The notes under the pieces are model-generated. The model was given only the letters and a program-made list of their open reading frames with translations. It was not told the origin of the DNA and did not search any database. 64,000 nucleotides of DNA, from contig OY992839.1 in the NCBI GenBank assembly GCA_963921425.1, forward strand, positions 20,258,910 through 20,322,909, written 5' to 3'. A program made the translations under genes and the position numbers. Source of the stretch: Dryas octopetala. Its lineage: Eukaryota > Streptophyta > Magnoliopsida > Rosales > Rosaceae. Positions 13,348-25,084 of the stretch are shown one piece after another; the stretch's first letter is position 1; each line of letters starts with the position of its first letter.

Positions 13348-14427
13348 ATGGATGGCCAGCATGACAATGCCCTTCATCCATTTGATGAAATATGGTTTGA
13401 CGTAGCTGATCAATGTGGAAGAGAATTTCAAATTCCAAATCTCTGTAGTCCTATCAATCCACGATGGAGTGACAACAGCAACAACTTGGTTTTTTTGCCT
13501 GACCAACAGCCTCATACTCCTGATCTACTTGATAACTCTCATGAATTAGATATGATCAGTACATCTTGTGCTGCAAATCAAGTAGATTCTTTTCTGGTCA
13601 TGGAAATGGTGCCTTCAATCACCAACTGTGTCCCAACGGCCGATCAAGAAGAAGGTACTTCCACATCTAACCATAAGGTACAATTTCCTAGATCAAATGG
13701 TTTACCTAAATCTGATAGCTATTCTTGGAAGAGCGTTGATATCAATTTTTCTTTGAGAAATCAGGATTTTCTTGTTGTTAACGCCGCCAAGTCACCATCC
13801 ATGATTTCACTAGATTCGTTGTTTTTTAAAAACAAGCGCTTCCGTACTTCGCCAAATGCATGTCAATTAAATTCAGATGATCGCGTCATCAATAATCATG
13901 TCTGCTTTTCTAGCTCTGGATGCCCTTCCTCTTTTGGATCAGGTGGTTCTCTTCCTTTGAGAAACCAGGAAATCAGATCTTTTAATTTCACTGATTCACC
14001 ATCCTTTTTCCAAAATGGCTCTTGTGTCCGATGGAATCAAATAGCTCATGTTCCTGTTATGACTAACACATCTGGGACTGGTGCAGATGAAAATATAAAT
14101 CATGGTCCAAACCCTCTTCAGAATGTTAGCCACTGTACAGAAATTAGATCAAGTGTGTCCATGCCGGTGGAAAACCATGTAGGATCATCAATCCATGCTC
14201 CTCTATCTAATTGTGAGAGGTCAAAAAAGAACAAAGATGTTGGTCCTAGCTCATTGAAGAATGGCCGTTGTACTGGAAAATACACATGCAAGGTGTGTAA
14301 TAGAGAATTTCCTGACTACAATTCTTATGGAGGGCATATGAGTTTTCATGCAAAGACAGAAAGGGTGGGTAGAAACTTGGCCAGCCAAAAAGATGCCTCA
14401 ATGCATCAAGGGCCACGACGGCGATGA
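13348..14427 (+). CDS. Single C2H2 zinc-finger protein, probable transcription factor
   Basis: A single uninterrupted frame of 359 codons. The first 310 residues are low in recognised domains and rich in Ser and Asn, as in many plant nuclear regulators. Near the C-terminus is one zinc finger with spacing C-x2-C-x12-H-x3-H (YTCKVCNREFPDYNSYGGH followed by MSFH). The GGH core resembles the plant EPF/ZAT finger, but the usual QALGGH is replaced by NSYGGH, which should alter DNA contact. A basic cluster (ERSKKNKD) precedes the finger and may act in nuclear import. The first ATG of the frame is used; no upstream exon was identified. Absence of introns could be native to this family or could reflect a retrocopy, but no poly(A) tract or flanking duplication was seen. 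Exact family member not identified. Confidence 0.65.
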   Translation: MDGQHDNALHPFDEIWFDVADQCGREFQIPNLCSPINPRWSDNSNNLVFLPDQQPHTPDLLDNSHELDMISTSCAANQVDSFLVMEMVPSITNCVPTADQEEGTSTSNHKVQFPRSNGLPKSDSYSWKSVDINFSLRNQDFLVVNAAKSPSMISLDSLFFKNKRFRTSPNACQLNSDDRVINNHVCFSSSGCPSSFGSGGSLPLRNQEIRSFNFTDSPSFFQNGSCVRWNQIAHVPVMTNTSGTGADENINHGPNPLQNVSHCTEIRSSVSMPVENHVGSSIHAPLSNCERSKKNKDVGPSSLKNGRCTGKYTCKVCNREFPDYNSYGGHMSFHAKTERVGRNLASQKDASMHQGPRRR

Positions 14428-17170
14428 AAATTGAAGAAAACAACTCCCGAAATAAGGCGAAAGAGAGGTTATTAATCCCTCCATAGAGACTTTGAAAAGT
14501 GGATGCTATCAACCACACAAGAGATTTAGGGAAGAAACTTCCCCGCCAAAGGACATTGTGGAGGACAAAACCTCTCTACTTTGCAAGGTTGAAAGAATTG
14601 TCTTCACCTAGGATTGAGCAGAATGGAGACCGGCCAACATTTGATGGCCACCAGCACAATCTTTCTAAGTGAATGTTGCGCCTAGAGTGTTACTCTTTTA
14701 ATAAAGAAACAAGACTCATTAGTGAAAAATCAAAGCAGTTAGTGGATTTTAATCTTAGTGAACATGTTTTTCTTAGTTTTTGCTTGTCTTTAGATTTAAT
14801 GTAGGATGGCATGAGTTTAGGTACTGGACCTTAATCCCAAGCAAGTCTTTGTGAACTTTACCTATTTCCTTAAATTTATTTCAGGTTGCTCCTTTTTCCT
14901 CCTTTCCCTTTTTGGTTTAAGTCCATCGCAATGTTGTTTAGATGGTGTGAAGTTAAAATTTTTTTATTTATTGATGAATGTTGATTTTGTTTGCTACCAT
15001 TTAAATAAGTTTTCAGATAATGTGTATTCATGACATTGATTGGTGTCACAATTAAACTGTCAAGATAAAGTCGTTCTAGAATTCAAGTTCCCTTTTGATA
15101 TTTTGAAGTTTATATCTGCTTATATTATGAGTAGTGAAATGACAACAGAGCTTGATTGGTTCAGAAACAAAGTAATTGACAATATAGCTTAATGAGCTAT
15201 ATATTTGAGTTGAATTCATGGTGTTGGAATCATGTAATAGCTTGATTGGTTCAGACCAAAGTAGATGACAATAGTTAGAATGCAATATCTTGTAATTTAA
15301 CTTTGTACCTGTAGTTTGTGTGCATTCTTTTTAAAATGTGGTATGACCTATCATTATGTCACATTATTCAATCCTGTTATTGATATACGTTGCATATTCC
15401 ATATAGTCATAGCAGAAGGTTAGTCATAAGACTGGTTCTTATTAAGATGCATAACATTGTCCTTGAATGGCAGTGGCTATATAGCCTTCAAACTTACAGA
15501 AATAACTCATTGCATCTTTTTGGGGATTCATACATGCCTTGCATTTTTCAAGTTCTGAAGCCATTTATAGTGTTTATGAGATTAGCTGACTAAAGTATCA
15601 AACTAGTGTCGATTTTGAATCTTTTTTTTTTTTTTTTTGTGTTTTTTGTTTTGAAGAATTTATTATATTATATACGCAAATGGATGTGTGTGTGTGTGTG
15701 TGTGTGTGGTCTTGCACAAACTTAAGGTGGTTCTGGACAAATTTAGATCTCTAGAATTGGAAAAGAAAGGTTGGCCTAAGCAGAAGCCATCTTCCCTGAA
15801 GTCAGATAGAAAGCTCAAAATGCTCTTGAGAGAAGAATGACTAGGTAGAAAAATGTTGAACCAGATCACTAGCATATGTGAGTATGTGTTGCTTTTGCTC
15901 TCCCACTGCATCCAGATGTAAAGTTTTTTCTTCATGTCACCTGACTGCTTATTACCACTATGTTATCATCTCAGTACAGTGCTTCTCCTGTGTTCTGTGT
16001 TTTGTTGTTGTCTGTGTTATTGCAAGGTAACTAAAAGAAAAATGAGTTATAGATTTGTCATCAACATATGTTATCTTAGTTTCCATTTGTTTTTCCCTTC
16101 ATGTATTTCCATAAGAAGTATTGATTGAACTTTTGTAAGCAGTTACAGTAATGCCAAGTGAGGTTGGCTTCAATCGTGTTATGGCTTGGACAAAATATTT
16201 GGTACTCACAAGTCTTGCTCAATTCTTTTAATTGGAATGCCCTGATACAAACAAAGAAATATACCAAATATTTTGTTAAATTAGTTCTGTTAATCCAGAG
16301 TTTAACTACTAACATTTGTATTCAAATCTCATACTTTGGGGATTGATGGGGTTTTAAGCCTGCACAGTGGACCTTCAATGTATAATTAAACATTTTATTC
16401 AAATCTGGAAGAAATAATCTACTGCATTAAAGTTGCCAATGATTTTGTTAGAGATTAATGTTTGGCAATAGATATAACTTCATACGTTTGCTCAAGATTT
16501 TGACCTGTGATCAAGTTTATCAGCAACCTTGTTCCTTTAAAAAGTTAATTAATCGCACCTGTTGGGCTAACCCAAAAGGGTTACCTTTCATTTCTTTTTG
16601 TTACAATATTTTACCTTTCATTTGCGTCCAATGAAAAAAGAGAGTTATTTAGCATTCAGGCCAAAATGATATATATGAATATATATATGTCCCTTTCATT
16701 GTAGAATCTTATTTAAGGGGTCCTTTATGGGGTCCACTTTATATAGTATTTTAATGATCCGAATCGTTTATTTTTTAAGTTTATATTTCAAAGATCATTT
16801 TTGTAAAAAATTAGATAAATCGAAAACTATTAAACTATCAAACTTTGATCAAATAGACGAACAAAATATTTTTGATAAACACTTGAAAAATGGTGATCAT
16901 TTAATTAACGGTCAAATGGTTTATGATTAATCTAATTTTTTGCAAGAATGATTTTTTAATGGAGATCAAAAAATTAGACGGTTTTGATTATTAAAATAAT
17001 TTATTAATGACCCCAACACTCACCAAAATACAAATTATTTATTAATTTTTTAGATTGTTTAACTTTGTCTTTGTAAAAAGTTGGATTCCATAATTTTGGT
17101 GAGAAACTAACATTAGAATAACCAATTCACTTTCTTCGAGGGGATAACCATTTGGTTAAAATGGTTTTCT
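14428..17170. other. Downstream/intergenic DNA, no supported gene
   Basis: AT-rich, with a (TG)n run at about 15684-15708 and partial direct repeats (core GCTTGATTGGTTCAGA) near 15150 and 15240. Open frames are under 95 codons and without domains. The first few hundred bases are probably 3' UTR of the zinc-finger gene. Confidence 0.5.
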
Positions 17171-17174
17171 TATA

Positions 17175-17381
17175 GGAAATACTTGGGTCCTCAGTTTTAA
17201 GGATTTTCTCATCTTTAGTACTAATAATCTTAAACATGTGTCATTTTTTTAAAATAAGTTTATCTGATATATAGTAATTATTATTATTATTTTTAAATAT
17301 TGACACGTGTTATAAGTTTACTGGTCCACATCAAAAATTGAGGATGAGAAGGTCCTCAAAATTGATGACCTAAGTATTTCC
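17175..17381. mobile_element. Short inverted-repeat element (MITE), about 207 bp
   Basis: The left end reads GGAAATACTTGGGTCCTCAG and the right end is its near complement, running from GATGAGAAGGTCCTCAAAA to CTAAGTATTTCC. About 40 bp of each end pair with a few mismatches. No open frame. A target duplication could not be fixed with confidence (TTTCTTATA on the left versus TTTCAAATA on the right, slightly offset). Family is uncertain; a Mutator-type origin is possible. Confidence 0.7.
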
Positions 17382-17538
17382 CTTTTCAAATAATTCAGGT
17401 TGAAGTTTCTCTTTTCACATATGCATATTATGTTTAAGAAGCAAATATAAGCTTCTTATCTAACGTAGTGTACAGTAACTATTTATAAAATTCTTTTAGG
17501 TTTTTAAAAAAGAATTATTAATAATAATTAATAAAGTC

Positions 17539-17911
17539 ATTATACAAATAGTTCGCGAACTTTACCACGAGTCTTACTTGAGTTCGCGAATTTTAATTTT
17601 TAGATTATTGAGTCCACAAACTTTTTCATATTACTTACTTGAGTCCACTTCGTCAATTTTTTCCAAATTGCCATCAAATATTTACACGTGACAAGCACAT
17701 GACTGGTTTTTGAGGGGCAAAAATGTCAAATCTTGATGTCCGTAAGTCAGTCATGTGTTTGTCATGACCAAATATTTGATGCTAATTTGGAAAAATGGAC
17801 AGAGCATATTGAAGTGAGTAACGTGGAAAAGTTTGTGAACCCAAGAATCTAAAAGTAAAGTTCGTGAACTAAGTTAGACACAGGGTAAAGTTCGCAAACT
17901 ATTGGTATAAT
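17539..17911. mobile_element. Foldback/MITE element, about 373 bp
   Basis: The ends ATTATACAAATAGTTCGCGA and the complement of CGCAAACTATTGGTATAAT pair. Pairing continues inward through the blocks AAGTTCGTGAAC, GTTTGTGAACCC and CCAAATATTTGATG, so most of the element can fold into one long hairpin. No coding capacity. The target duplication is unclear. Confidence 0.7.
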
Positions 17912-18951
17912 TTTGTCAAATTAATAACCTTGGGAATAAAATATATGAAATTTTATATTTATTTTTTGGGAAATACTTGATTTCAAATCTTTGTTGACAA
18001 TATTCATTTATAAAGGCTACAACGATTTCTTAAAATTTGAAAAACATTATGTAAACGAGTCAGCCTAACTTCAATTAATCCGTTAGGGGCTCAGGTGGAC
18101 CCAAATTCATCAAGGGCTCAGGGGGAACTAACCCAAGAAAGACTTGGGGCCAAGCCAAACCAACGGGCTAGAGAACCTTGGTCCAACCCACCTAAGGATG
18201 GGTCGAATCTAGCTGAATGGACTTAACATGGGACATACTTGGGCTATATCTAGACCGCCCGATTGTACACCTCTAAACACATAACTCCATAAGGTGGTCC
18301 ACGACAAACCTACCTTGAAACTAGTGTTTTCCTATTTATGTGTTTTGCTAGAATTTGAAAATTTGAAAATTGCACAATGTTCAATGGATTAGGGTTGAAC
18401 CCTCTTTCTAGAGTTTGATAGTTGGCTATCAAACACTCTTTGTAGGGTTGGATGGTTGGCTATCGAACACTAACAGTTTAAGTTCATTTTTGAGTGTTTA
18501 GTAGGCAACCACCAGACACTATGAATAGTGTGCTGCCCTAATCTATTAAACACTGTGAAATTTTCATATTTACATACTTTGATATAACACATGTAAAATT
18601 TGGTGCAAATTCCATATAAATCGTTACGAAATTACAACCATACTTTTGAAAAGACAAAAATATCAACAACAAAAAAGAGGAGAGAATGTGGGAGGTATAG
18701 GTGGGCTTTATCAGAAAACCAACTAAACCGATTGACTAGGTTGGATTAAATTTTGTTTTTCTTCAATTCTTAGCAAATTAGGTTTGATAATTTAACCAAA
18801 CGAAACCAGTCAAATAACTCAAATTAGTTCAAATATCTGTCTACCAAATCATTGGTATATTTGACACACACAAAAATCGTCGTTAATTGAATTGAACCGA
18901 TGAGACAAAAAAAAAAAAAAAAACTGAATCGAATAGTGTAATTAAAATTAT
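17912..18951. other. Intergenic AT-rich DNA between MITEs
   Basis: No coding frame or clear element. A partial repeat (core GGTTGGCTATCAAACACT / GTTGGCTATCGAACACT) occurs near 18420-18470. Confidence 0.4.
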
Positions 18952-19277
18952 GGCCAAATTTCAGTTATGGAACCTATAGTTTGCTGAAGTTCCACTTTGG
19001 TACTTGTAGTTTCAATACACGTTTGCAAAGTTGCAATTTCAATACACTTTTGTAAGTCCGTCAATCTCACTGTGAAGGCAATTTGGTCTTTTTAGATGTT
19101 TTCAAATTTCTCTTTTGGTACTTGTAGTTTACTCAAAGTTGTACTTTTAATAGTGAAATTGACGAAGTTACAAACTTGTACTAAAATTGCAAAAGATCAA
19201 ATTCGGCAAAATTGAAACTATATGTACCAAAGTGGAACTTCGAGCAAATTACAGATATCAAAAGTGAAATTTGGCCA
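18952..19277. mobile_element. Mutator-like MITE, 326 bp, near-perfect 9-bp target duplication
   Basis: Left end GGCCAAATTTCAGTTATGG pairs with the right end AAGTGAAATTTGGCC, and inner blocks (AAGTTCCACTTTGGTAC on both arms) extend the inverted repeat. Flanks are TAAAATTAT at 18943-18951 and AAAAATTAT at 19278-19286, matching at 8 of 9 bases. Nine-base duplications are typical of Mutator-like elements. No protein is encoded. Confidence 0.75.
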
Positions 19278-19336
19278 AAAATTATTTGATATATTTAAAA
19301 TATATATATATACACGTGTCTATCTATGATTGGTGG

Positions 19337-20230
19337 TAGGGCTGCCCATCGGTCGGTTCGGATCGGTATTGGGGCTTACCAAACCAAAACCAAAAAATTC
19401 GGTATTTTTCGGTTCGGTAATTTTTGGTAAACTTCAGTTTTCGGTTCGATTTCGGTAATTTTGGTATCGGATACTTTCGGTTCATTTTCGATCTACTTCG
19501 GTATATTTTCAGTTTACTTCGATATATCTTCGGTTCATTTTCGGTTTAATTATAATAATATTAATTATTATATACCAATATAAATTAAAATTTAATCAAA
19601 TATGATGCATAAAATATAATGTTTGATGAATATATATTTGCACGAGTAGTATTGGTAGTTTAGTATAGTACTAGTATTAATTGCAATAATATAAATATTA
19701 GTAATAATATATACAAGTATAATTAGTTTAATAATATGCATTAGTACATATCCTATTAATTTAGAATGTATATATACCGATAAATATGAGTAGTTATATA
19801 TATGTATTACTTACCTAAAGATGAGATTTTTATTTTCCTAAAAATAATAACATTTATTTTATTAGAGAATGACTTTATATCTTAACTCACACTTTTGATG
19901 ATATTAATATAATAATATTATACAATTATATTTTCTTATAGTTGTTTAAGATATTAGTAGTTTAATATTTATCGTACCACTAACATAATAGTATTAGATA
20001 AGCATATATAACTAAATTTCGGTAATTGTTTCAGTTTTTTTCGGTATATATTTCGATTTTTTGATAATAATCGATTTGATTTTTTTCAATAATAATTTTC
20101 GGTAATCGGTTGGTTTACCAACTTTTTTCGGTTTCAGATTTTAATTTTCGAATTATGAAAATCGGTATATCAAACTAAAAAAATTCGGTCGGGAGTCGGG
20201 CTCGTAAAAACCAAACAAAGGGCAGCCCTA
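19337..20230. mobile_element. Non-autonomous hAT element, 894 bp
   Basis: The termini TAGGGCTGCCC and GGGCAGCCCTA are perfect inverted repeats. The flanks are ATTGGTGG at 19329-19336 and ATCGGTGG at 20231-20238, an 8-bp duplication with one difference, as expected for hAT. The interior is repetitive (TTCGGTT, TTTTCGGTAAT-type motifs in both orientations) and has no transposase frame. It ends 213 bp before the NRPB8 start codon, so it lies in or next to that gene's promoter. Confidence 0.85.
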
Positions 20231-20238
20231 ATCGGTGG

Positions 20239-20443
20239 TTACTAAAACGAGGCCTAAGCTTCCAGTGGGCTGCACCACACTGGATCCGTCGAAAGTAACC
20301 TCGCCGTGGCACCTCAAATCTCTGAGTCTCTCTACTCCAATCAGTCTTTCAGCCTCTCCTCTTTTGTTTGTTCATCTCCCTCAATTCCCACAAGTAAAAA
20401 CGTTGTCGTTTTGTGTTAGAAACACTCAGTGGTGACTGGTAAG
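20239..20443 (+). promoter_or_regulatory. Probable NRPB8 core promoter and 5' leader
   Basis: This 205-bp segment separates the hAT target duplication from the NRPB8 ATG. It contains AGTGGGCTGCACC near 20266, a site II-type TGGGCT motif common in promoters of plant housekeeping genes, followed by a CT-rich leader (CTCTGAGTCTCTCTACTCC region). No TATA box was recognised. The assignment is by position and composition. Confidence 0.5.
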
Positions 20444-23400
20444 ATGGTTGATCGTCTTTTCGAGGACATATTTCAGATTCTGCGATTGAACCCAGATGGA
20501 AAGAAGTTCGATAAAGGTATCCTATCCTATCCCATATGAAATTCTTATTTGAAAATGATATATACTAATACAATAACTTCAAAATGATCATTCTTTTTCT
20601 TAATTTTTGCAATTTTGGTAGTTACTCGAATCGAAGCCAAGAGTGAGACTTGTGAGATGTTCATGCACTTAGATGTGAATTCAGAGGTATATCCCATGAA
20701 GGAAGGTGAGAAATTCTCAATGGCTCTAACTTCTACTATCAATTTGGATGGAACACCTGACACTGGCTATTTCACTCAGGTAACTAAAATTCAACTTATA
20801 ATAATAATAATAATAATAATGACTCCCTGCTTGTTTGTATTGTATCTATATTGGAAAATTACGTGACATGTATGAAAACAATGAAGCTTGTTGAGTGTAC
20901 AGTTGAATTTACAAGTTGGGTTATTAGGTTGAGAGTTATTTTAACACAAATGGCTGAACTGCAATTTTCGAGATATCATAGTTTTTGGACTTTCATTCTT
21001 GGTCTATTTAGGATTATTTTCTCAATTTATTAGCCTGGATTCTCTAGTGGTGTGTTTGGATGGAGAAAAAAAACTTGGAATTTAAACAAAACTCAGCATT
21101 TAAGAAATTACATGCTCTAATTTCCTTGTTTGGGTCCATAAATATAGAATTTTGTAAATTCTATGTGGAAAAAAACTTGGGATTTAAAAGCTGTAAATTC
21201 CAAGTTTAAATTCCACCTAAATTGGTGTCATTTTCAAAATTCTAATTTTTATAAAAAAAAAAATAAAAAATCGTGTCTACCCATTACCTTGCCAATTAAT
21301 TACAATACCACCACCATTACCACCACCACCATCGTCACCACCACCACCGCCACCATCACCACCACAACCACCGACACCACCTTCGCCGCCACCGCCACCT
21401 CTGCCACTACTACGACCGCCACCGCCGCCACCGTCACCACCACCACCACCGACACCGCCACCACCACTACATCTGCCGGCTGCCACCACCACCAACAGCA
21501 CCTCCGCCGCTACCACCACATCCGCCACTATTGCCACCACCGTCGCCGCCACCGTCACCACCACTGACACCGCCACCGCCACCACCACTACCACCACCGA
21601 CACTGACACCGCCGCTGCCGCCTCCATCACCAATGCCATCACCACCACCATCGCTGTTGCCGTCGCCACCACCATCACCATCACCGTCAATGTCGCCGTT
21701 GCCACCACCTCCAATACCCCAATTTTTGCCACCACCATTTCTCCCACCGCCCGTGGGCCATCATCACCCCTACTATCATCGTCAACTTACAACAAACATC
21801 ATTTTTATTGTTGCCAGTATCACCATCACTCTTTTATAAAACTATTATAAATTTCGTATTTAAATTTCATTATGATTACATTTATCCAAACAAGAGAATT
21901 TACAAATTCTAGAATTTTAAATCATGTCATTTTTAATTCTGTCATTTGTGAATTCCTTAGTAGTTTCAAATTACTTCATCCAAACGCACCATAGCAGTCT
22001 TTATAAGTCGTAGGTATTGTGTCTAGGATTTAAGGTTAGCCTAGGTGTTTATTAGGTGGTTCCTGAATGGAGAGTCCTGATGCTTTGTATTTAAATAACT
22101 ACTTATTAACAAAGTCCATTTGGAAGTTGAGTTCAAGTTGTAGATAAAAAAAAAAAAAGGAAAAAACCTGCATATCGAAATTACAAATTAAGGTTGATTG
22201 TACAGATCTTGCACTACATAGCTTTCTCGGCAGATCATCTGTTGTCTTATGCATTTTCGAAAAGGAAAAAGAAATTCTAGCTAGTAAGTTATGGAGTATT
22301 GAAAATCAGGGAGGAATCTATTAATAAGGCTTATTTTATCTATACATGCCTACATGATCCATGGCACCCTTAGATTTTGTTTACTCTTTTTCTTGGCTGA
22401 CACAATTTAAGTACGCCTTTTTTTGGCTATCCCTTCATTTGGGTTCACCCCTCCAAAATTAATTAATGAATCAAATTTGTTGCTTGGAATAAGTTGGATA
22501 GAAACTTGAAGGATCGATTCCACATATAGGGATACATTGTTTTAATTGGACTTTCGCATACAGTTTCGACTTTTGACTGTGGTGGGTTAGAATTCTGATA
22601 TTTTCATAAGCTTGTAGTTACTCCATAAACTGACTGACACATGATTTGATGGGGCCTTTTTTTTTTCTTTTTTTTCTTCCTTTTTTCCATTTGTTTTGTT
22701 CCCATTTAGGCCTTAAGCTATTGTCTAATAGATCTAAACTTTTGGTATTTGCAATGATATTGTGGTCTTACAAATATCCTCCTACAGTCCATTGGTCACT
22801 CTCTACAACTTATGGCCTGCCTAGAATTGTTATTGAGTTCATCTTTTAAGAAGGCCTTTATGCGGGATGTTTATGAAAGGTTCGTGAAAAGCGATTAATT
22901 GGGTGAAAAAAGGTACTAATTCTTTAAGCGTTGAGAGATAACTTTGATCAGGAGCGTATAGTTAACTTATCAATTTCTTATGTGTTTATTTGCTTTTCCA
23001 ACCACCATTGCATAAAGGTTATAGAAAATATACGGGCACTTGTTACGAGCTAGGCTAGGGAAAGAGCAAAGGTACCATTTAGCAAATTGGAGAATGCTTT
23101 GTCCATTTGACAGTTTGATGGTTTGAATATTAAGCTGCTTACTACTTTCAATAAGGCTTTCTGCAAGTGGCTTTGGAGTATCTCTATAGGACAATCTGTG
23201 GAGAAGGATGATTGAGAGGTGACGTGGTGATGGTTTAGGAGGTTGCTGTAGGAGTGCATCAAGGATGCCATGTAGTCTTGGTAAATGAAAGGCGGGCATT
23301 AAGAGTGTGGTCATGGCAGACCTCTCAATAAGATGGGTGATGGCTCAAGATTAAGGTTTTGGACAAATTATGGTGTGGTGACTCTCTTCTTTAGTTTCAC

Positions 23401-24900
23401 TCCCTGTTTGTTTTTTTTTTTTTGATACGGAAACTTACTTTCATTAAAAAAAGGTTGGATGATTATGAGGTGGTGGAGAGCGGTTTTTTTTTGTCTTGTT
23501 TTATTTTTTCTCTCTTCTGGAGAGGCTGCTTGTTGGGCTTTTGTGGGAGCAGATCCTACTTTCATTAATAGGAGATCTGGTATTATAAATTTTCTCTTAA
23601 ATACTGCTTTTGGATGGATGGCACTATATAGAAACTTCAATGACTTAAACAAGTTGATTGGTGGGGGAAGATTATGGTGAAGGGTGTTACATTGCAAGTG
23701 GCACAGTTGGTTTATCAATTACTGTTACACTCTTGTGTAGGTGGGATTTTATTTATGGGATTTGTGTTCTCTTTATTTGGTATTTCATGGATGCATATCC
23801 TTGGACAATGTTTGAGATGACATCTTGTCCTCTGTTCTGTACTATCTCATCTGCATTAACAAGGGTATGTCATGTGGTCAATTTGATTCGAAAGAAGCAT
23901 TGTGTATTTTTAAGGGATTGAGAATTAGAACCTTCAAAGTTGTAGATTGAGGCTGCATCTCGAGATTGTTATTTTTTTTTTAATGCCTTATTCTTTCCAT
24001 GCTTTAGGGTTTGTATGCATTTTTCCTTTAAGTAAATTTTTTCGTAACCAGGAATAAAATGTCAAAACCATAGCTGCCCTTGGTGACTTAAAGTTCGTGA
24101 TATATCTACCTGTATTTGATCATATATCTGACTTGTAGATATTATAGCTTTGAATGTCAATAACACCAATACCATCTTTAATAATGACAAATTGACAATG
24201 ACTATGAGAAGATGATTCCTAAGGATGTGTATGTGCTCCATGTTTTCTTGACGTTTTCTCTCAGCTGTAGCTGTTTGCGTTATTCAGCTATTTTACCAAA
24301 TTATTGAGGCCCAAATTATGCCCAACTAATGAAGTTGACCCTTTTTCAGGGCAATCGCAAGACATTGGCCGATGAATATGAATATGTCATGCAGGGGAAG
24401 CTTTTTAAAATTTCAGAAGGTTCTAGGCGTGATCCTAAAGCGTATGTATTAAAACAAATAATTGGTTATAATTTAGCAGTGTGCTATTTGTTTGTACGTT
24501 CATGACAAAGATAAGGAGAATATAATATGTAGGTATCATGAAAATAGTTTCTCTTCAGAAATGGTATAATCTCAAATAAATTTGAACTAGTCCACTTACA
24601 AGGCATCATATTTTCTACAACTATTACTCAAAGCTTTGTAATTTCTGTAACATTTTGTGGAGGATAATGATGCCAGTCATACAACAATCGTTAGCTAAAT
24701 TACCTGTTTTACAGACAACTTATTGGGTTTTAAGTTTATATTATCTAATTTAGAAGGTCTTTTGATTGGGTTTTGTCTTTCTCTTCAGGGAGGTAAATGC
24801 TTCGTTCAGTGGGCTTTTGATGATGTTGAAGGGGGAATCCTCTCAATTCAAGAACTTTGAACTTGATCAGAGGTTGTTTCTCCTCATAAGGAAGCTATGA
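20444..24900 (+). CDS. NRPB8: RNA polymerases I/II/III shared subunit RPB8 (NRPB8/RPABC3)
   Basis: RPB8 is a small OB-fold subunit present in all nuclear RNA polymerases, including plant Pol IV and V. Four exons give about 144 residues, the usual size: 20444-20516, 20622-20779, 24350-24441 and 24789-24900. The protein begins [20 protein letters not shown], contains [19 protein letters not shown] and [13 protein letters not shown], and ends [14 protein letters not shown]. All introns are GT-AG and frames join across them. The start is the first ATG after the promoter and matches the family N-terminus. Intron 2 is about 3.57 kb because of inserted repeats (a 944-bp inverted-repeat element and LINE-like remnants), while introns 1 and 3 are short. 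The open reading frame looks functional. Confidence 0.95.
21048..21991. mobile_element. 944-bp inverted-repeat DNA element within NRPB8 intron 2
   Basis: The ends TGGTGTGTTTGGATGGAG and CATCCAAACGCACCA are complementary with one mismatch in 15. Each is flanked by TAG (21045-21047 and 21992-21994), a 3-bp duplication like that of PIF/Harbinger-Tourist elements, although TTA is the usual target. Inner arms also pair (AATTTTGTAAATTCT versus AGAATTTACAAATTCT regions). The middle is an expanded ACC/GCC trinucleotide tract. No transposase is present. Confidence 0.65.
21298..21760. repeat. ACC/GCC/ATC-type trinucleotide low-complexity tract, about 460 bp
   Basis: A long, imperfect array of CCA, CCG, CAC and ATC triplets. 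It keeps several frames open in both directions, producing Thr-, Pro- or Val/Gly-rich frames that should not be taken as genes. It lies inside an intron. Confidence 0.9.
22000..23040. other. NRPB8 intron 2 sequence, no gene
   Basis: AT-rich intron DNA with short homopolymers and a T-rich stretch near 22660-22690. Nothing else seen. Confidence 0.5.
23050..23470. mobile_element. Degenerate L1-type LINE remnants in NRPB8 intron 2
   Basis: On the plus strand, translation around 23140-23170 gives [16 protein letters not shown] and around 23330-23370 gives [14 protein letters not shown]. These resemble the NKALLxKWLWR and GDGxxIRFW blocks found between reverse transcriptase and the C-terminal end of plant L1-like LINEs. 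Frames are broken by stops. At 23411-23455 a poly(T) run followed by GATACGGAAACTTACTTTCA looks like the reversed 3' end of a LINE (poly(A) on the minus strand). Two different insertions may be superposed. Identification rests on short matches. Confidence 0.4.
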
Positions 24901-25084
24901 AACTCTCTGACAGTAGCCAACATAGAATGGTCTGCGGCGCTTTTTTGATATGGACATTTTTAGCCTTTATGTTATGTAAAACTTGTGCTGAAATCTTGAC
25001 AGTTGGGATTAAGGCTTGTTGAGTAGAGCTTTCTACATAAACTTGTGGTTAGTGCATCAGTTCTTTGTGGTAGTGTACGTTTAG

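Noticed and set aside
21163-21839. Thr-rich, Pro-rich and Val/Gly-rich frames of 102-156 codons
   Set aside because: Products of a trinucleotide tract inside an intron; several frames are open at once, which is typical of low-complexity DNA.
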